From positions 1 through 50,606 of the IMG/VR virus record IMGVR_UViG_3300000956_000084: 50,606 nucleotides of DNA; one strand, given 5' to 3'. Shown piece after piece: positions 6,944 to 15,255 of the stretch. Source of the DNA: a virus. Numbering within the stretch: position 1 is the stretch's first letter; the number at the start of each line of letters is the position of its first letter. The notes under the pieces were generated by a model. It saw only the letters and a list, made by a program, of their open reading frames with translations. It was not told the origin of the DNA and made no database searches. The position numbers and the translations under genes were made by a program.

Positions 6944-6959
6944 AACGAGGAGGTAAGGA

Positions 6960-7928
6960 ATGCCTTATGACGGTTCTGGGAGCCTCTTCGCTCTCGGTAT
7001 GCGCATGACCAAGCTCGACGTCTTGGGCGCTCCGATCGTGGGGGCCACCAGCTCCTACAGGTCGGATGCCCTGGTCGCCGTGTCCATCGGCCTGGAGTAC
7101 GAGGAGGGCACCGAGGTCATCCAGAAGTCGGGGTCCGGTCGGGTGTGCCTGACCTACAAGGCTCCGGACACGCTGAAGCGTGGCACCATCTCCGACTTCC
7201 AGGTCTGCACGCCGGACCCGAACGTGTTGGAATTCCTGATCGGCGGTGACGTGATCTCCACGGGCGCGGCCACCGCCGAGGTCCAGACGGTCACGATCAC
7301 CGGCACGCCGACGGGCGGCACGTTCACCCTGACGTTCGACGGCGAGACCACCGGCCCGATCGACTTCGACGCCACCAACACCGAGATGGACACCGCCCTG
7401 GAGGCCCTGTCCAACATCGGGGTGGGCGAGGTCACCGTCACCGGCGGCCCCGGTCCGGGTACCGCGTTCACGGTCACGTTCTCCTCCAGCCTCGGCAACG
7501 TGCCCCAGATGACGGCGGATGGTTCCGGTCTCACCGGCGGCACGACGCCGACGGTGACGGTGACCACCACCACCGGCGGCAACAACCTCACCGACGTGGG
7601 CTACCGGGCGCCCGAGGTCGGCACCGAGGCCGTCCCGAACGGCGTGTCGCTGGAGTTCTGGACGGCCGCCATCGACGACGGCGCCTACGCATCCCAGCTG
7701 CCCTACTTCCACTGGGTGCTCCCCCGCTCGAAGATTCGGCCGTCGGACGCGTGGGCGCTCAACGGCGAAAACGCGCTCCTTCCCGGATTCGAGGGCTGGA
7801 GCGAACAGAACCAGAACTGGGGCTCGGGCCCCGCCGACGACTGGCCCTACGAGTCCGACCGGGTCTGGCAGTTCGCCCGCGTGGCCGCCATCCCCGACCT
7901 GACTCCAGGGTTTACGGCGGTCTCCTGA
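6960..7928 (+). CDS. Probable major tail protein with Ig-like domain, 322 aa
   Basis: Residues 1-105 (ALVAVSIGLEYEEGTEVIQK, RGTISDFQVCTPDPNVLEFL) and 210-322 (YFHWVLPRSKIRPSDAWAL, GWSEQNQNWGSGPADDWPY) fit a siphovirus major tail protein, which forms the tail tube. No other candidate lies between the connector genes and the tape measure, the usual place, so it would have an unusual position upstream of them. Residues 107-205 are the second copy of the Ig-like module from the previous protein, inserted centrally and likely decorating the tube. ATG 6960 follows GAGGAGGTAAGGA. The alternative is a second capsid-associated protein. Confidence 0.6.
   Translation: MPYDGSGSLFALGMRMTKLDVLGAPIVGATSSYRSDALVAVSIGLEYEEGTEVIQKSGSGRVCLTYKAPDTLKRGTISDFQVCTPDPNVLEFLIGGDVISTGAATAEVQTVTITGTPTGGTFTLTFDGETTGPIDFDATNTEMDTALEALSNIGVGEVTVTGGPGPGTAFTVTFSSSLGNVPQMTADGSGLTGGTTPTVTVTTTTGGNNLTDVGYRAPEVGTEAVPNGVSLEFWTAAIDDGAYASQLPYFHWVLPRSKIRPSDAWALNGENALLPGFEGWSEQNQNWGSGPADDWPYESDRVWQFARVAAIPDLTPGFTAVS
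7278..7574 (+). repeat. Ig-like domain module, copy 2
   Basis: Second copy of the module at 6446-6740, with conserved VQTVTITG, PTGGTFTLTF, GGPGPGT, GNVPQMT and GLTGGTTPTVTVTTTT. Loops differ, so the duplication is not recent. Confidence 0.85.
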
Positions 7929-7951
7929 CCCCTGGTGGTCCCAGGGAACAA

Positions 7952-7995
7952 GTGGGGGCGGGTCGCGCACACCTTGCCGTGCGGCCCGTCCCCAC
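7952..7995 (+). terminator. Hairpin after the probable tail-tube gene
   Basis: GTGGGG (7952-7957) pairs with CCCCAC (7990-7995), extended inside by CGGG/CCCG and GCAC/GTGC with small bulges. A shorter hairpin CCCTGG/CCAGGG lies just upstream at about 7930-7946. Confidence 0.6.
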
Positions 7996-8015
7996 GCTCG
8001 TAAGGGAGATGGAAT

Positions 8016-8429
8016 ATGACCCTCGGCTACACGGTCGCCGTTCGCAACTCGCAGCTGGCCGCCCTCGCAGCCCGCTTCGACGCGGGAGCCGCAGGCGCCA
8101 CGATCAAGGTGTACAGCGGCACCCGGCCCGCCACCGCAGACACCGCCGTCGGTGGCGGAAACACGCTGCTGCTCACGCTCACGCTGGCCACCAGTGCGTT
8201 CGGGGCACAGTCGAACGGGTCCATGAGCCTCGCCGGACTGCCCATCTCCGGCACCGGCGTGGCCGCTGGCACGGCGACGTGGTTCCGCGCCGCCGACAGC
8301 GACGGTGTCACCGTCACCGACGGCACATGCGGAGCCGAGGCAAGCAACGAGGACATCGAGCTATCCACGACCACCATCAGCGTGGGCCTGGAAGTCACGC
8401 TGACCGCAGGCACCATCACCCAGCCGTAA
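8016..8429 (+). CDS. Virion-associated protein, decoration-like, 137 aa
   Basis: Resembles the family with a short helical start (VAVRNSQLAALAARFDAGAA), IKVYSGTRPATADT, LLLTLTLATSAFG and ATWFRAADSDG, found among phage head or tail genes and usually called a hypothetical structural or decoration protein. The rest is predicted beta strands rich in Thr, Ser and Gly. The ATG at 8016 follows AAGGGAGATGGAAT. The next gene starts 10 nt after its stop. A structural role is inferred from family and position only. Confidence 0.6.
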   Translation: MTLGYTVAVRNSQLAALAARFDAGAAGATIKVYSGTRPATADTAVGGGNTLLLTLTLATSAFGAQSNGSMSLAGLPISGTGVAAGTATWFRAADSDGVTVTDGTCGAEASNEDIELSTTTISVGLEVTLTAGTITQP

Positions 8430-8439
8430 GGAGGGGACC

Positions 8440-10068
8440 GTGGCCGCACAGTTCGGTGTAGCAAGCGACCGCGTCAGCCGATCCGGCGCTGTCCCCGATC
8501 CGACCGCCGGATTCACTCTCGTGGCGTGGGCGCGCGTGGACACCGACACCGATGCCAGCGCCACTCTGGCCCGCGTGTGGACCGCTGGCCTCACCACCGT
8601 GGCCACGTTCGCCACCGGCACCGACGGCCTGACCGGGCCCAACTACTTCACCGGCGGCGGAAGCGTGTCGAGCGGCACGAACTTCGTGGTCGGCGAGTGG
8701 CGCCGCGTGGGCTTCGCCTGCCTCGGCACCGCCGGAACCGTGTACGCCGCCACTCCGCTGGGCGCCACCGAGGTGGACAACGGCACTGTGGCCGGAAACC
8801 CCACCCCGGCGGGGATCACGCTGGGCGGGCGCGACACCGCCGACAGCAGTGAGAACCTGGTTGGCACGCTGGCCTACGTCCGCGTCTTCCCCGGCAAGCT
8901 CACCCAGGCGGAGGCAGAGGCGGAATGGGACAGCCCCACCGCCGTGCTGGCAGCCTGGGCGGACTGGCCTCTGACCAGCGACCTGAACGACATCAGCGGC
9001 AACGGGCGGCACCTGTCCGCCGGGTCCACGCCGGTTGACTTTGTCGCCGGTCCTGACCTCCCGTCGGATCCGGCGACCGCCGAGCTGGTCGGCACGCTGC
9101 CCGTTGCGACCATGGAAGGCGCCGCGACCGCGACCGCCGAGGCCGACCTGTCGGGGTCGCTCCCGCTGGCCGGCATGTCCTTCGAGGCGGCTGGTTCCGC
9201 CGAGGCGGACCTGTCTGGGCTTCTGCCTCGCGCCGTTGCCCACTTCGAGATCGTGGAGGCGAACATGGCACCATCACCCGTTTCTGAAGTCCTCTGCAGC
9301 TCGTGGGCGACCGTGGAAGACCTCGACGAACAGGAGCACACGAGACTCACCGCGCTGGGGTTCACCGATAGCAAGATCAACGCGTATCTGCTCCGCGCAT
9401 CCGAACTGCTGTGGGCCTTCTCCGGGCGCATATGGCTCGGTGGCGGCTGCGAAGAGGACGCGGTACTGCGTTCCTACCCGCCCGTCCCCGGGACCGGCGT
9501 CTGGCCGTACAGCCCCAGCTGGGGACGCTGCTCGTGCTGGACCTACGCGGTGTGGCTCGACGGTCGCCCCTACCCCACCCCGTTCACCGGGCGACACATC
9601 GTGGTGCCCGTCGCCATCAAGCTGCCCCGCAAGAGCATCACCGCCGTCACATCCGTGACCGTGGGCGGGGAGGCGTTCCTGGCGTGGGAGCTTCGCCCGG
9701 ACGGCTGGCTGACCCGCACCGACGGCCAAGGCTGGGCGGTATGCGAGGCCGACACCGAGGTGACCTACCGATTCGGCGACCCCCCACCCGCTGGTGGGCG
9801 AGACGCCGCCATCGAGCTGGGCACCGAGATGCTCCTGGACCGTGCCAACAGCGACGATTGCCGACTGCCACCGAACACCGTGTCGGTCACCCGGCAGGGC
9901 CTGACCATGGAACTCATGTCCACGGACCGCCCCGAGTTCCGCACCGGGCTACCCCTGGTGGACATGTGGCTGGAAGCGGTCAATCCGCACCGACGCCCAC
10001 AACCGGCACAGGTATGGTCACCTGATGTACCGCGCCTCATGAAGCAGGGAGCCACCCGTGAAGTCTGA
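8440..10068 (+). CDS. LamG-like lectin domain fused to head-tail adaptor, 542 aa
   Basis: Residues 1-205 fit a concanavalin/LamG fold: FTLVAWARVD, GEWRRVGFACLGTAGTVY, GITLGGRDTADSSENLVGTL, AYVRVFPGKLTQAEAEAEWD. Residues 215-270 are an Ala-rich linker containing two similar ADLSG[SL]LP units. From residue 276 (MAPSPVSEVLCSSW) to the end it is a head-to-tail adaptor, with the typical TSV.VGG and WLTRTDGQGWAV regions. The two parts are normally separate genes; here no stop lies between them. An ATG at 9265 with GTGGAGGCGAAC upstream could also produce the adaptor alone. GTG 8440 follows AAGGAGGGGACC. Confidence 0.75.
   Translation: MAAQFGVASDRVSRSGAVPDPTAGFTLVAWARVDTDTDASATLARVWTAGLTTVATFATGTDGLTGPNYFTGGGSVSSGTNFVVGEWRRVGFACLGTAGTVYAATPLGATEVDNGTVAGNPTPAGITLGGRDTADSSENLVGTLAYVRVFPGKLTQAEAEAEWDSPTAVLAAWADWPLTSDLNDISGNGRHLSAGSTPVDFVAGPDLPSDPATAELVGTLPVATMEGAATATAEADLSGSLPLAGMSFEAAGSAEADLSGLLPRAVAHFEIVEANMAPSPVSEVLCSSWATVEDLDEQEHTRLTALGFTDSKINAYLLRASELLWAFSGRIWLGGGCEEDAVLRSYPPVPGTGVWPYSPSWGRCSCWTYAVWLDGRPYPTPFTGRHIVVPVAIKLPRKSITAVTSVTVGGEAFLAWELRPDGWLTRTDGQGWAVCEADTEVTYRFGDPPPAGGRDAAIELGTEMLLDRANSDDCRLPPNTVSVTRQGLTMELMSTDRPEFRTGLPLVDMWLEAVNPHRRPQPAQVWSPDVPRLMKQGATREV
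9251..9267 (+). promoter_or_regulatory. Internal ribosome-binding site and ATG within the LamG-adaptor gene
   Basis: GTGGAGGCGAAC precedes an in-frame ATG at 9265 exactly where adaptor homology starts. It may produce a 267-aa adaptor as well as the fused protein, which would suit the small copy number of adaptors at a portal vertex. Confidence 0.5.
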
Positions 10069-10594
10069 CCCGTTCGCGCCGTCCGACCACCCGCGCCACG
10101 CGAAGAACATCACCACCGCAGCGCTCCTCGGCGACGACGGCCCACAGCGAAACCGGTTCGCCGAGCTGCTGGAGCTGCACCTGACCCCGCACGAGCAGGA
10201 CGCCAACGTGTCGCCCTCCGTCGAAGAGGTGGAACGGCGCCAGACGCTCGTGCAGGAGTTCCTGGAGCAACTGGACACCGAAGGCCCCGATGCCGAGCTT
10301 CCTACACTGGAGGACGAAACGGGGGCGCTCTACCAGTGGCACGAGGGCGACCGTCCCGACGGTGGCGACGGCGATCCGGACGGCCAGCCCGACGGCACCA
10401 CATCGAGCGGCTGGCGCTTCGTCGGCGACCCCGGCCCGGCCATCCCGCCACGGAACGGCCCCGGCTCGGACACCGACACCTGGCGCGCTTTCGCCGCCCA
10501 GGTCACCACGACCTCGGCGTCCTGGGCCACCATGACGCGCGGTGAGATCATCGCCGCGCTGGAGGCCGCAGGCAAGATTCCGGCCGACCAGTGA
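10058..10594 (+). CDS. Hypothetical virion-assembly protein, 178 aa
   Basis: No firm family. The GTG at 10058 overlaps the adaptor stop by 11 nt and follows GCAGGGAGCC. Residues 1-85 are helical and charged; 98-140 are a flexible Gly/Asp/Pro linker (PDGGDGDPDGQPDG); 142-178 (TWRAFAAQVTTTSASW, MTRGEIIAALEAAGKI) form a small helical end similar to modules in other connector-region proteins that help assembly. Position between adaptor and connector suggests a head-tail joining role. Confidence 0.5.
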   Translation: MKSDPFAPSDHPRHAKNITTAALLGDDGPQRNRFAELLELHLTPHEQDANVSPSVEEVERRQTLVQEFLEQLDTEGPDAELPTLEDETGALYQWHEGDRPDGGDGDPDGQPDGTTSSGWRFVGDPGPAIPPRNGPGSDTDTWRAFAAQVTTTSASWATMTRGEIIAALEAAGKIPADQ

Positions 10595-11133
10595 GTGTCG
10601 CCGGTCAGGGCGTCGCCGTCCGCGCGCTCGCCATGGACATCCAGGCCGCCATTGAGTCGCACTGGGGCGGCACCGCCGAGCCCCTGCCCGAGCGCCGCTA
10701 CGTGACGTTCGGCGACCCCGGCAGCGTGCCGTGGGACTGCGAGCAGCTGGTGGTCTCCCTCGCCGGTATCGGATTCGGTCCGGCGCAGGACTCCGCGCCG
10801 CCGGTCACGCCGCGTGGCGGCACCCCGGCGTCCATCCTGTCTGTGCGCCACGCGGTGTTCAACGTGGCCCTGGTGCGCTGCATCCCCACCCCGACTGGTC
10901 GCAGCGCCACGCCGCCCGACCTGGCCGCTCTGCAGGCCGCCGGGGAGCGGTTTATGACGGACGCTGGCATGCTGTCCCAGGCGCTGGTGCGCTGGGCGGC
11001 CCGCACCTACAAGAACCTGCCGAACGACGGCGCGGCCTCGGTGCAGCTCGGGGTGATCGAGCCGGGCGAGGCGTCCGGCGGCTTCGTCGGACTCTCCGGT
11101 GTGGCCATCGTCACCTGCGCGGCGCTGGAGTAG
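10591..11133 (+). CDS. Head-tail connector or tail terminator protein, 180 aa
   Basis: Shows the pattern of the actinophage connector family: LPERRYVTFGDPGSVPWDCE, QLVVSLAGIGFG, VALVRCIPTPTG, DLAALQAAGERFMTDAGML. These proteins form part of the neck between portal and tail tube. The GTG at 10591 overlaps the upstream stop by GTGA. Together with the flanking adaptor and HK97 gp10-like genes it completes the neck module. Confidence 0.65.
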   Translation: MSVAGQGVAVRALAMDIQAAIESHWGGTAEPLPERRYVTFGDPGSVPWDCEQLVVSLAGIGFGPAQDSAPPVTPRGGTPASILSVRHAVFNVALVRCIPTPTGRSATPPDLAALQAAGERFMTDAGMLSQALVRWAARTYKNLPNDGAASVQLGVIEPGEASGGFVGLSGVAIVTCAALE

Positions 11134-11136
11134 GCC

Positions 11137-11583
11137 ATGGCCGGATTCCACTGGGTGACAGGTCGGGTGCGTCTCCTTCCCGGGGAGCCGCAGGCGTTCG
11201 CGAACGACCCGCACGAGGGCGTGGTCTACGACCTGCGCTATCGGGCCTTCCTGATCTCTGGCCTGGCGAAGGCGCGTGTGCAGGTGGACACCGGCTTCAC
11301 GCTGACCACGATCCGTGACGAGATTAATCGGAACGTGCGCCGCTACCCGTACGCGGACGTGATCGCTGGCAAGTCCGGCGCGCGACGTCCGGGTGGTGGC
11401 CCGCGCACGGTGCCCGAGATCCTGGACAGAGGTTCGCGTCCGCACGTGATCAGGGCACGGCGACGCAAGGCGCTACGCTTCGTAGTCAACGGCAGGGTTG
11501 TGTTTCGCCGGTCGGTCATGCACCCCGGCACCCGTGGTAGTGGGTTCCTAACCAAGAGCCTCTACGACGGTGGCAGCATCTAA
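11137..11583 (+). CDS. HK97 gp10-like neck protein, 148 aa
   Basis: The N-terminal helix region (FLISGLAKARVQVDTGFTLT), basic middle and the C-terminal signature VMHPGTRGSGFLTKSL are typical of HK97 gp10-type tail-completion proteins, where a His-Pro-Gly motif is followed by an FL-containing helix. It would act at the head-tail joint. The ATG at 11137 begins 3 nt after the preceding stop. The usual major tail protein gene does not follow; the tail chaperones come next. Confidence 0.65.
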   Translation: MAGFHWVTGRVRLLPGEPQAFANDPHEGVVYDLRYRAFLISGLAKARVQVDTGFTLTTIRDEINRNVRRYPYADVIAGKSGARRPGGGPRTVPEILDRGSRPHVIRARRRKALRFVVNGRVVFRRSVMHPGTRGSGFLTKSLYDGGSI

Positions 11584-11596
11584 CGAAGGGACCACC

Positions 11597-12289
11597 ATGG
11601 CAGTCGAGGTCATCCGCAGCAAGACCCGCAAGAAGGGCCCACTCCGCAAGCGCTGGGAGTTCGCCCTGGAGTTCTATCGAGGCGACGCCGAAGAGCAGCA
11701 CCAGTTCCTGGCCTATCCGGCCATGGACGCAGGCGGACTCAACCACACGCTGTCGGCCGCCCGCCACCCCGAACGCGCCATCGAAGGCATGGTGCGCTCC
11801 ATCCGGAAGATGCTGGCCGACGACGACGGCACGCCTCTGGGCTGGCGCCCCACCCGGTACGTCGAGCCCCAGCCGGACGCGACCGACGACGCCCCGGTAA
11901 CCGACGCCGACTCTGCCCGGCAGTTCCGCGCGGAGAACAGACTGCCGTGGGTAGACGGCCCCGAGCCCACCGACCTGGACGCCGAGGACGCGGGCGAGCG
12001 CGCCTACCAGGAGCGCCACGGCGCCGAGCCCACCGGCGACGCGCCCGACGCGGACGACGTCGAGGACGCCGACCTGGAGGACCCGGACCTGCTCTTCCTC
12101 GACCCCGACGGCAAGCCGATCACCGGCGAGCAGGCCGCGCAGGCGATGCGCTTCGAGAACGGGTCATCGCGCCGCCGGTTCGCCTTCCTGATGGACGAGG
12201 ACGAGGAGCTGACCCTGGAGCTGGACCAGCTCCAGGCCGTGTTCAAGAAGCTGCTTGCGCAGGTATCCGACCGCCCTACTCGTCGGTAG
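11597..12289 (+). CDS. Tail assembly chaperone (gpG-like), 230 aa
   Basis: Assigned from position directly before the tape measure and from the second reading frame that overlaps its end. The N-terminus is basic (SKTRKKGPLRKRWEFALEF); the middle is very acidic (DADDVEDADLEDPDLLFLD); the C-terminal part (RRRFAFLMDEDEELTLELDQ, LQAVFKKLLAQ) is helical. The ATG at 11597 follows GAAGGGACCACC; a start at 11570 would overlap the neck gene and lacks a good site. It coats and delivers the tape measure protein during tail assembly. Confidence 0.7.
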   Translation: MAVEVIRSKTRKKGPLRKRWEFALEFYRGDAEEQHQFLAYPAMDAGGLNHTLSAARHPERAIEGMVRSIRKMLADDDGTPLGWRPTRYVEPQPDATDDAPVTDADSARQFRAENRLPWVDGPEPTDLDAEDAGERAYQERHGAEPTGDAPDADDVEDADLEDPDLLFLDPDGKPITGEQAAQAMRFENGSSRRRFAFLMDEDEELTLELDQLQAVFKKLLAQVSDRPTRR

Positions 12290-12696
12290 TCCTGGTCCAC
12301 GGGATTACCGACGACCCCATTGCAGGTCCCTACGTCCGAGGTCGGCTGGCTCTTGCGGACATCGATGCGACAACCCCGGCAGGGATGTGGCTGGATGCCG
12401 TTTACGCGGCGTATGCAGACGCGCCGCACGGCGTACTGGAGAAGCTGGCCAAGCAGATCGTGATCAAGGAAGCCATGATCGACCCAGAGGGCGCACGCGA
12501 GACCTGGGGCAGGCGACCAGAGCACATCGCCATGGCTGGCAACTTCGGCCGTGGCGCCGGAATGGAGGCAGGCAACACCGCAGCCATGCCGCCCGGCCAG
12601 CAAACAGGCACGCCCCGGCGGCCACCGATACCGCAGAGGACCCGAACGCCCATGGCGGGCGCCCCAGTTCACGGCACGCGGCCCAGGCCGCAGTAG
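12274..12696 (+). CDS. Tail chaperone -1 frameshift extension (gpT-like)
   Basis: The frame one base before that of the gpG-like gene is open from well before its stop to 12696. From about 12290 it reads as protein: GITDDPIAGPYVRGRLAL, MWLDAVYAAYADAPH, IDPEGARETWGRRPEHIA, then a Pro/Arg tail. There is no start codon with a ribosome-binding site in position, so a -1 shift as in lambda gpG-T is expected. No classic X XXY YYZ heptamer is present. C-CCT-ACT at 12274-12280 would allow one-tRNA slippage of Pro-CCT to CCC. I give 12274 as the earliest likely shift point, which is uncertain. Confidence 0.65.
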   Translation, partial: PYSSVVLVHGITDDPIAGPYVRGRLALADIDATTPAGMWLDAVYAAYADAPHGVLEKLAKQIVIKEAMIDPEGARETWGRRPEHIAMAGNFGRGAGMEAGNTAAMPPGQQTGTPRRPPIPQRTRTPMAGAPVHGTRPRPQ

Positions 12697-12714
12697 ACGC
12701 AGGGAGGTGACCAG

Positions 12715-15255
12715 ATGGCCCGGATCATCGCCGAGGCTGGCGTCAGGCTGCGCGTGGACGGCAAGGGGCTGGCGCTCGAAATCCGCCAGGTGATCCGGGC
12801 GGCCATGGCGGAAGCGCAGGCCACCCAGGTGGACCTCCCGTCGCCGACACGCCGCATGGCCGACGACGCCGACCGCGACAGCAACCGCATCCGTCGCAGC
12901 CTCGGCAGCATCGGGTCCGCCCTGTCCGACGTCGCGGGCCGGGCGGCATCCGCCGCGCTCTCCGGCGGCAAGCTGCTGCTGATCGGCACCGCCGCCGTGG
13001 GCGCCCTTGCTGGCGTCACGCAGCTGGCCCTGGGCGTCGGTGCGCTCGTGGGCGCCGCCGCCCAGGCTGCAGGTGTGGTCGGTCTGCTGCCCGCCGCCTT
13101 CGCCTCACTGAAGGCCAGCACGGCAGCTATCAAGCTCGGGCTGCAGGGCATGTCGGAGTCCATGGCCGCCATTGCCTCGGGGGACGCCGCCGCCTTCGAG
13201 GAGTCGCTGAAGAATCTGGCGCCCGCCGCCCAGGACTTCGCCCGCGCCGTGCGCGACGTCAAGCCTGCGTTCGACGAGATGCGGCTGGACGTCCAGCAGG
13301 CTCTGTTCCGCGACCTCGCGGACACCGTGCGCCCCCTCGCGGACACCTTCCTGCCTATCGCCTCGGACGCCTTCAAGAGCATCGCGGGTAGCGCGAACTC
13401 GGCGGCCCGCGAGACGGCGGATTTCCTGCTGCAGGGAGCCCAGGTGGAGAAGGTCACCACCTTCTCGGAGAACCTGAAGGCGTCTTTCGCGAACGTGGCC
13501 GGAGCGCTGCGGCCCGCTGTGTCCGCCCTGCTGGACCTCACCAGCACCGGCTCCACCTTCCTGCCCGCGCTCACCGAGCAGCTCAACCAGTGGGCCACCG
13601 GCTTCTCTCAGCGCATCGCCGAGGCCGCCCGGTCCGGGGAACTGGCGGCGTTCTTCGAGCGCTCCATCGAGGCCCTGCGCACGCTGGGCCGCATCGCGGG
13701 CAACGTGTTCGGGGCCATCGGCAACATCCTGGACGCGGCCGACACCGAGGCGGGCGGATTCCTGGAGCGCATCGAAGAGATCACCCAGAAGTTCGAGGAC
13801 TTCACCGGATCCACCGAGGGCCAGGCCGCATTCGGTGGATTCTTCGAGTCCATGCGTCGCGTGGTGGATGCACTGGGGCCCGCATTCTTCCAACTGGTTG
13901 CGATCATCGGCCGCGACTTCTTGCCGATTCTCGCGGATATCGCCTCGATTATCGGCCCGGTATTGAAGCCACTATTCGAAACGTTCGGGCGCCTCCTTCA
14001 ATCCCTGCGCCCGCTCATCGCCGCCATAGCCGACGCCTTCGCTACCGCACTAGAGGCGCTGGGGCCGTTCTTCGACGCGCTGGCTACGGCAATCAACGAG
14101 GCCATGCCCGTGCTCGGGCCGATGATTCAGGACATCGGTGAGGCGTTCGCGAATCTGTTTGAGGCCATGGTGCCACTGGCGCCGTTGTTCGTTGAGTTGC
14201 TGGAGGCAATTCTTCCGATCATCCCGCCTTTTATTCAGATGATCGCGGACCTGATGCCGCAGTTCATTGAGATCATAGAGGCGCTGATGCCTCTCATTCA
14301 GGCGCTTGCGGATGCCATGGTGACGCTGATTCCGGTCTTTACCGATATCGCCAGCATCATCTTGGACGTGTTCATCCCCGTACTGGAAGCGGTCGTGGCT
14401 GTGTTCGTCGCGATCGTGGACGCGGTGACGTGGGTTGTGAATACCCTGTGGACGATCATCAGTGAAGTATTCTGGACGATCATCAACTTTCTGGGTGAAA
14501 CCTGGCGAGACATTACCGAGCAGGTATCGGAGGCATGGAACGCAATCGGCGACTTCTTCTCCGACGGAATCGACGGCGTACTAGCCAAGATAAACTCGTT
14601 CGCCTCTGACTTGTGGAACAAATTCAAGGGCATGATGTCGAACGTCGTCAGCGCGGTGGGCGACGGCGTAGCCAACGTGGTCCGCTGGTTCCTTGACCTG
14701 CCGGACAAGCTCCTGGGCGCGTTGAGCGGCATCGGCTCGTGGCTGTGGAACTCCGGCCGTGACCTCGTGCTGGGGATGCTGAACGGCATCAAGGCGGCGG
14801 TACAGCGGGTCATTGACGCGGTCAAGGGCATGGTGAACGACGCCATCGGCGCGGCCAAGAATCTCCTGGGTATCGCGTCGCCGTCGAAGGTGTTCGACGA
14901 GATCGGCCGCCAGATCGGCCAGGGCTTCGCTGGCGGGCTCGACAAGAGCACCGGCATGGTGGCAGACGCCGCCGCAGCCATGGCCCAGGCGGCCATTGAC
15001 GCCGCCGCCATCACCGCGCCCACGGTCACGCTGACCAACCCGACCGCCGAGGACCTGAACGCCGCCCGCGCCGCTGGCGCCGAGGCTCCGGTAATCCAGC
15101 AGACCAACATCATGCGGCCCGGCACGGACGTCATGCAGTTCAGTCACCTGGTGCTGAAGCGGGCCTATGGTGGCGTGCTCTCCGGCGCGTCCACGCTCGG
15201 TGTCCGGCGCAACCCCGTGCAGGCCGGCGTAGATGATCAGTGGGTGACTGTATGA
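12715..15255 (+). CDS. Tape measure protein, 846 aa
   Basis: Longest gene of the window, directly after the chaperones, with alternating hydrophobic helices (LLLIGTAAVGALAGVTQLAL, GVGALVGAAAQAAGVVGLL) and long amphipathic stretches. The C-terminal region (VLNGIKAAVQRVIDAVKGM, NLLGIASPSKVFDEIG) is common in actinophage tape measures. It sets tail length, and its membrane-active segments help DNA entry. No peptidase or lysozyme domain was recognised. Residues about 385-645 (13,870-14,650) use clearly more A/T-ending codons than the ends of the gene and are mostly hydrophobic repeats, suggesting a recombined segment. ATG 12715 follows AGGGAGGTGACCAG. Confidence 0.9.
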   Translation: MARIIAEAGVRLRVDGKGLALEIRQVIRAAMAEAQATQVDLPSPTRRMADDADRDSNRIRRSLGSIGSALSDVAGRAASAALSGGKLLLIGTAAVGALAGVTQLALGVGALVGAAAQAAGVVGLLPAAFASLKASTAAIKLGLQGMSESMAAIASGDAAAFEESLKNLAPAAQDFARAVRDVKPAFDEMRLDVQQALFRDLADTVRPLADTFLPIASDAFKSIAGSANSAARETADFLLQGAQVEKVTTFSENLKASFANVAGALRPAVSALLDLTSTGSTFLPALTEQLNQWATGFSQRIAEAARSGELAAFFERSIEALRTLGRIAGNVFGAIGNILDAADTEAGGFLERIEEITQKFEDFTGSTEGQAAFGGFFESMRRVVDALGPAFFQLVAIIGRDFLPILADIASIIGPVLKPLFETFGRLLQSLRPLIAAIADAFATALEALGPFFDALATAINEAMPVLGPMIQDIGEAFANLFEAMVPLAPLFVELLEAILPIIPPFIQMIADLMPQFIEIIEALMPLIQALADAMVTLIPVFTDIASIILDVFIPVLEAVVAVFVAIVDAVTWVVNTLWTIISEVFWTIINFLGETWRDITEQVSEAWNAIGDFFSDGIDGVLAKINSFASDLWNKFKGMMSNVVSAVGDGVANVVRWFLDLPDKLLGALSGIGSWLWNSGRDLVLGMLNGIKAAVQRVIDAVKGMVNDAIGAAKNLLGIASPSKVFDEIGRQIGQGFAGGLDKSTGMVADAAAAMAQAAIDAAAITAPTVTLTNPTAEDLNAARAAGAEAPVIQQTNIMRPGTDVMQFSHLVLKRAYGGVLSGASTLGVRRNPVQAGVDDQWVTV

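Noticed and set aside
11570-11596. Earlier in-frame start for the tail chaperone at 11570
   Set aside because: It would overlap the neck gene and lacks a ribosome-binding site; ATG 11597 follows GAAGGGACCACC.
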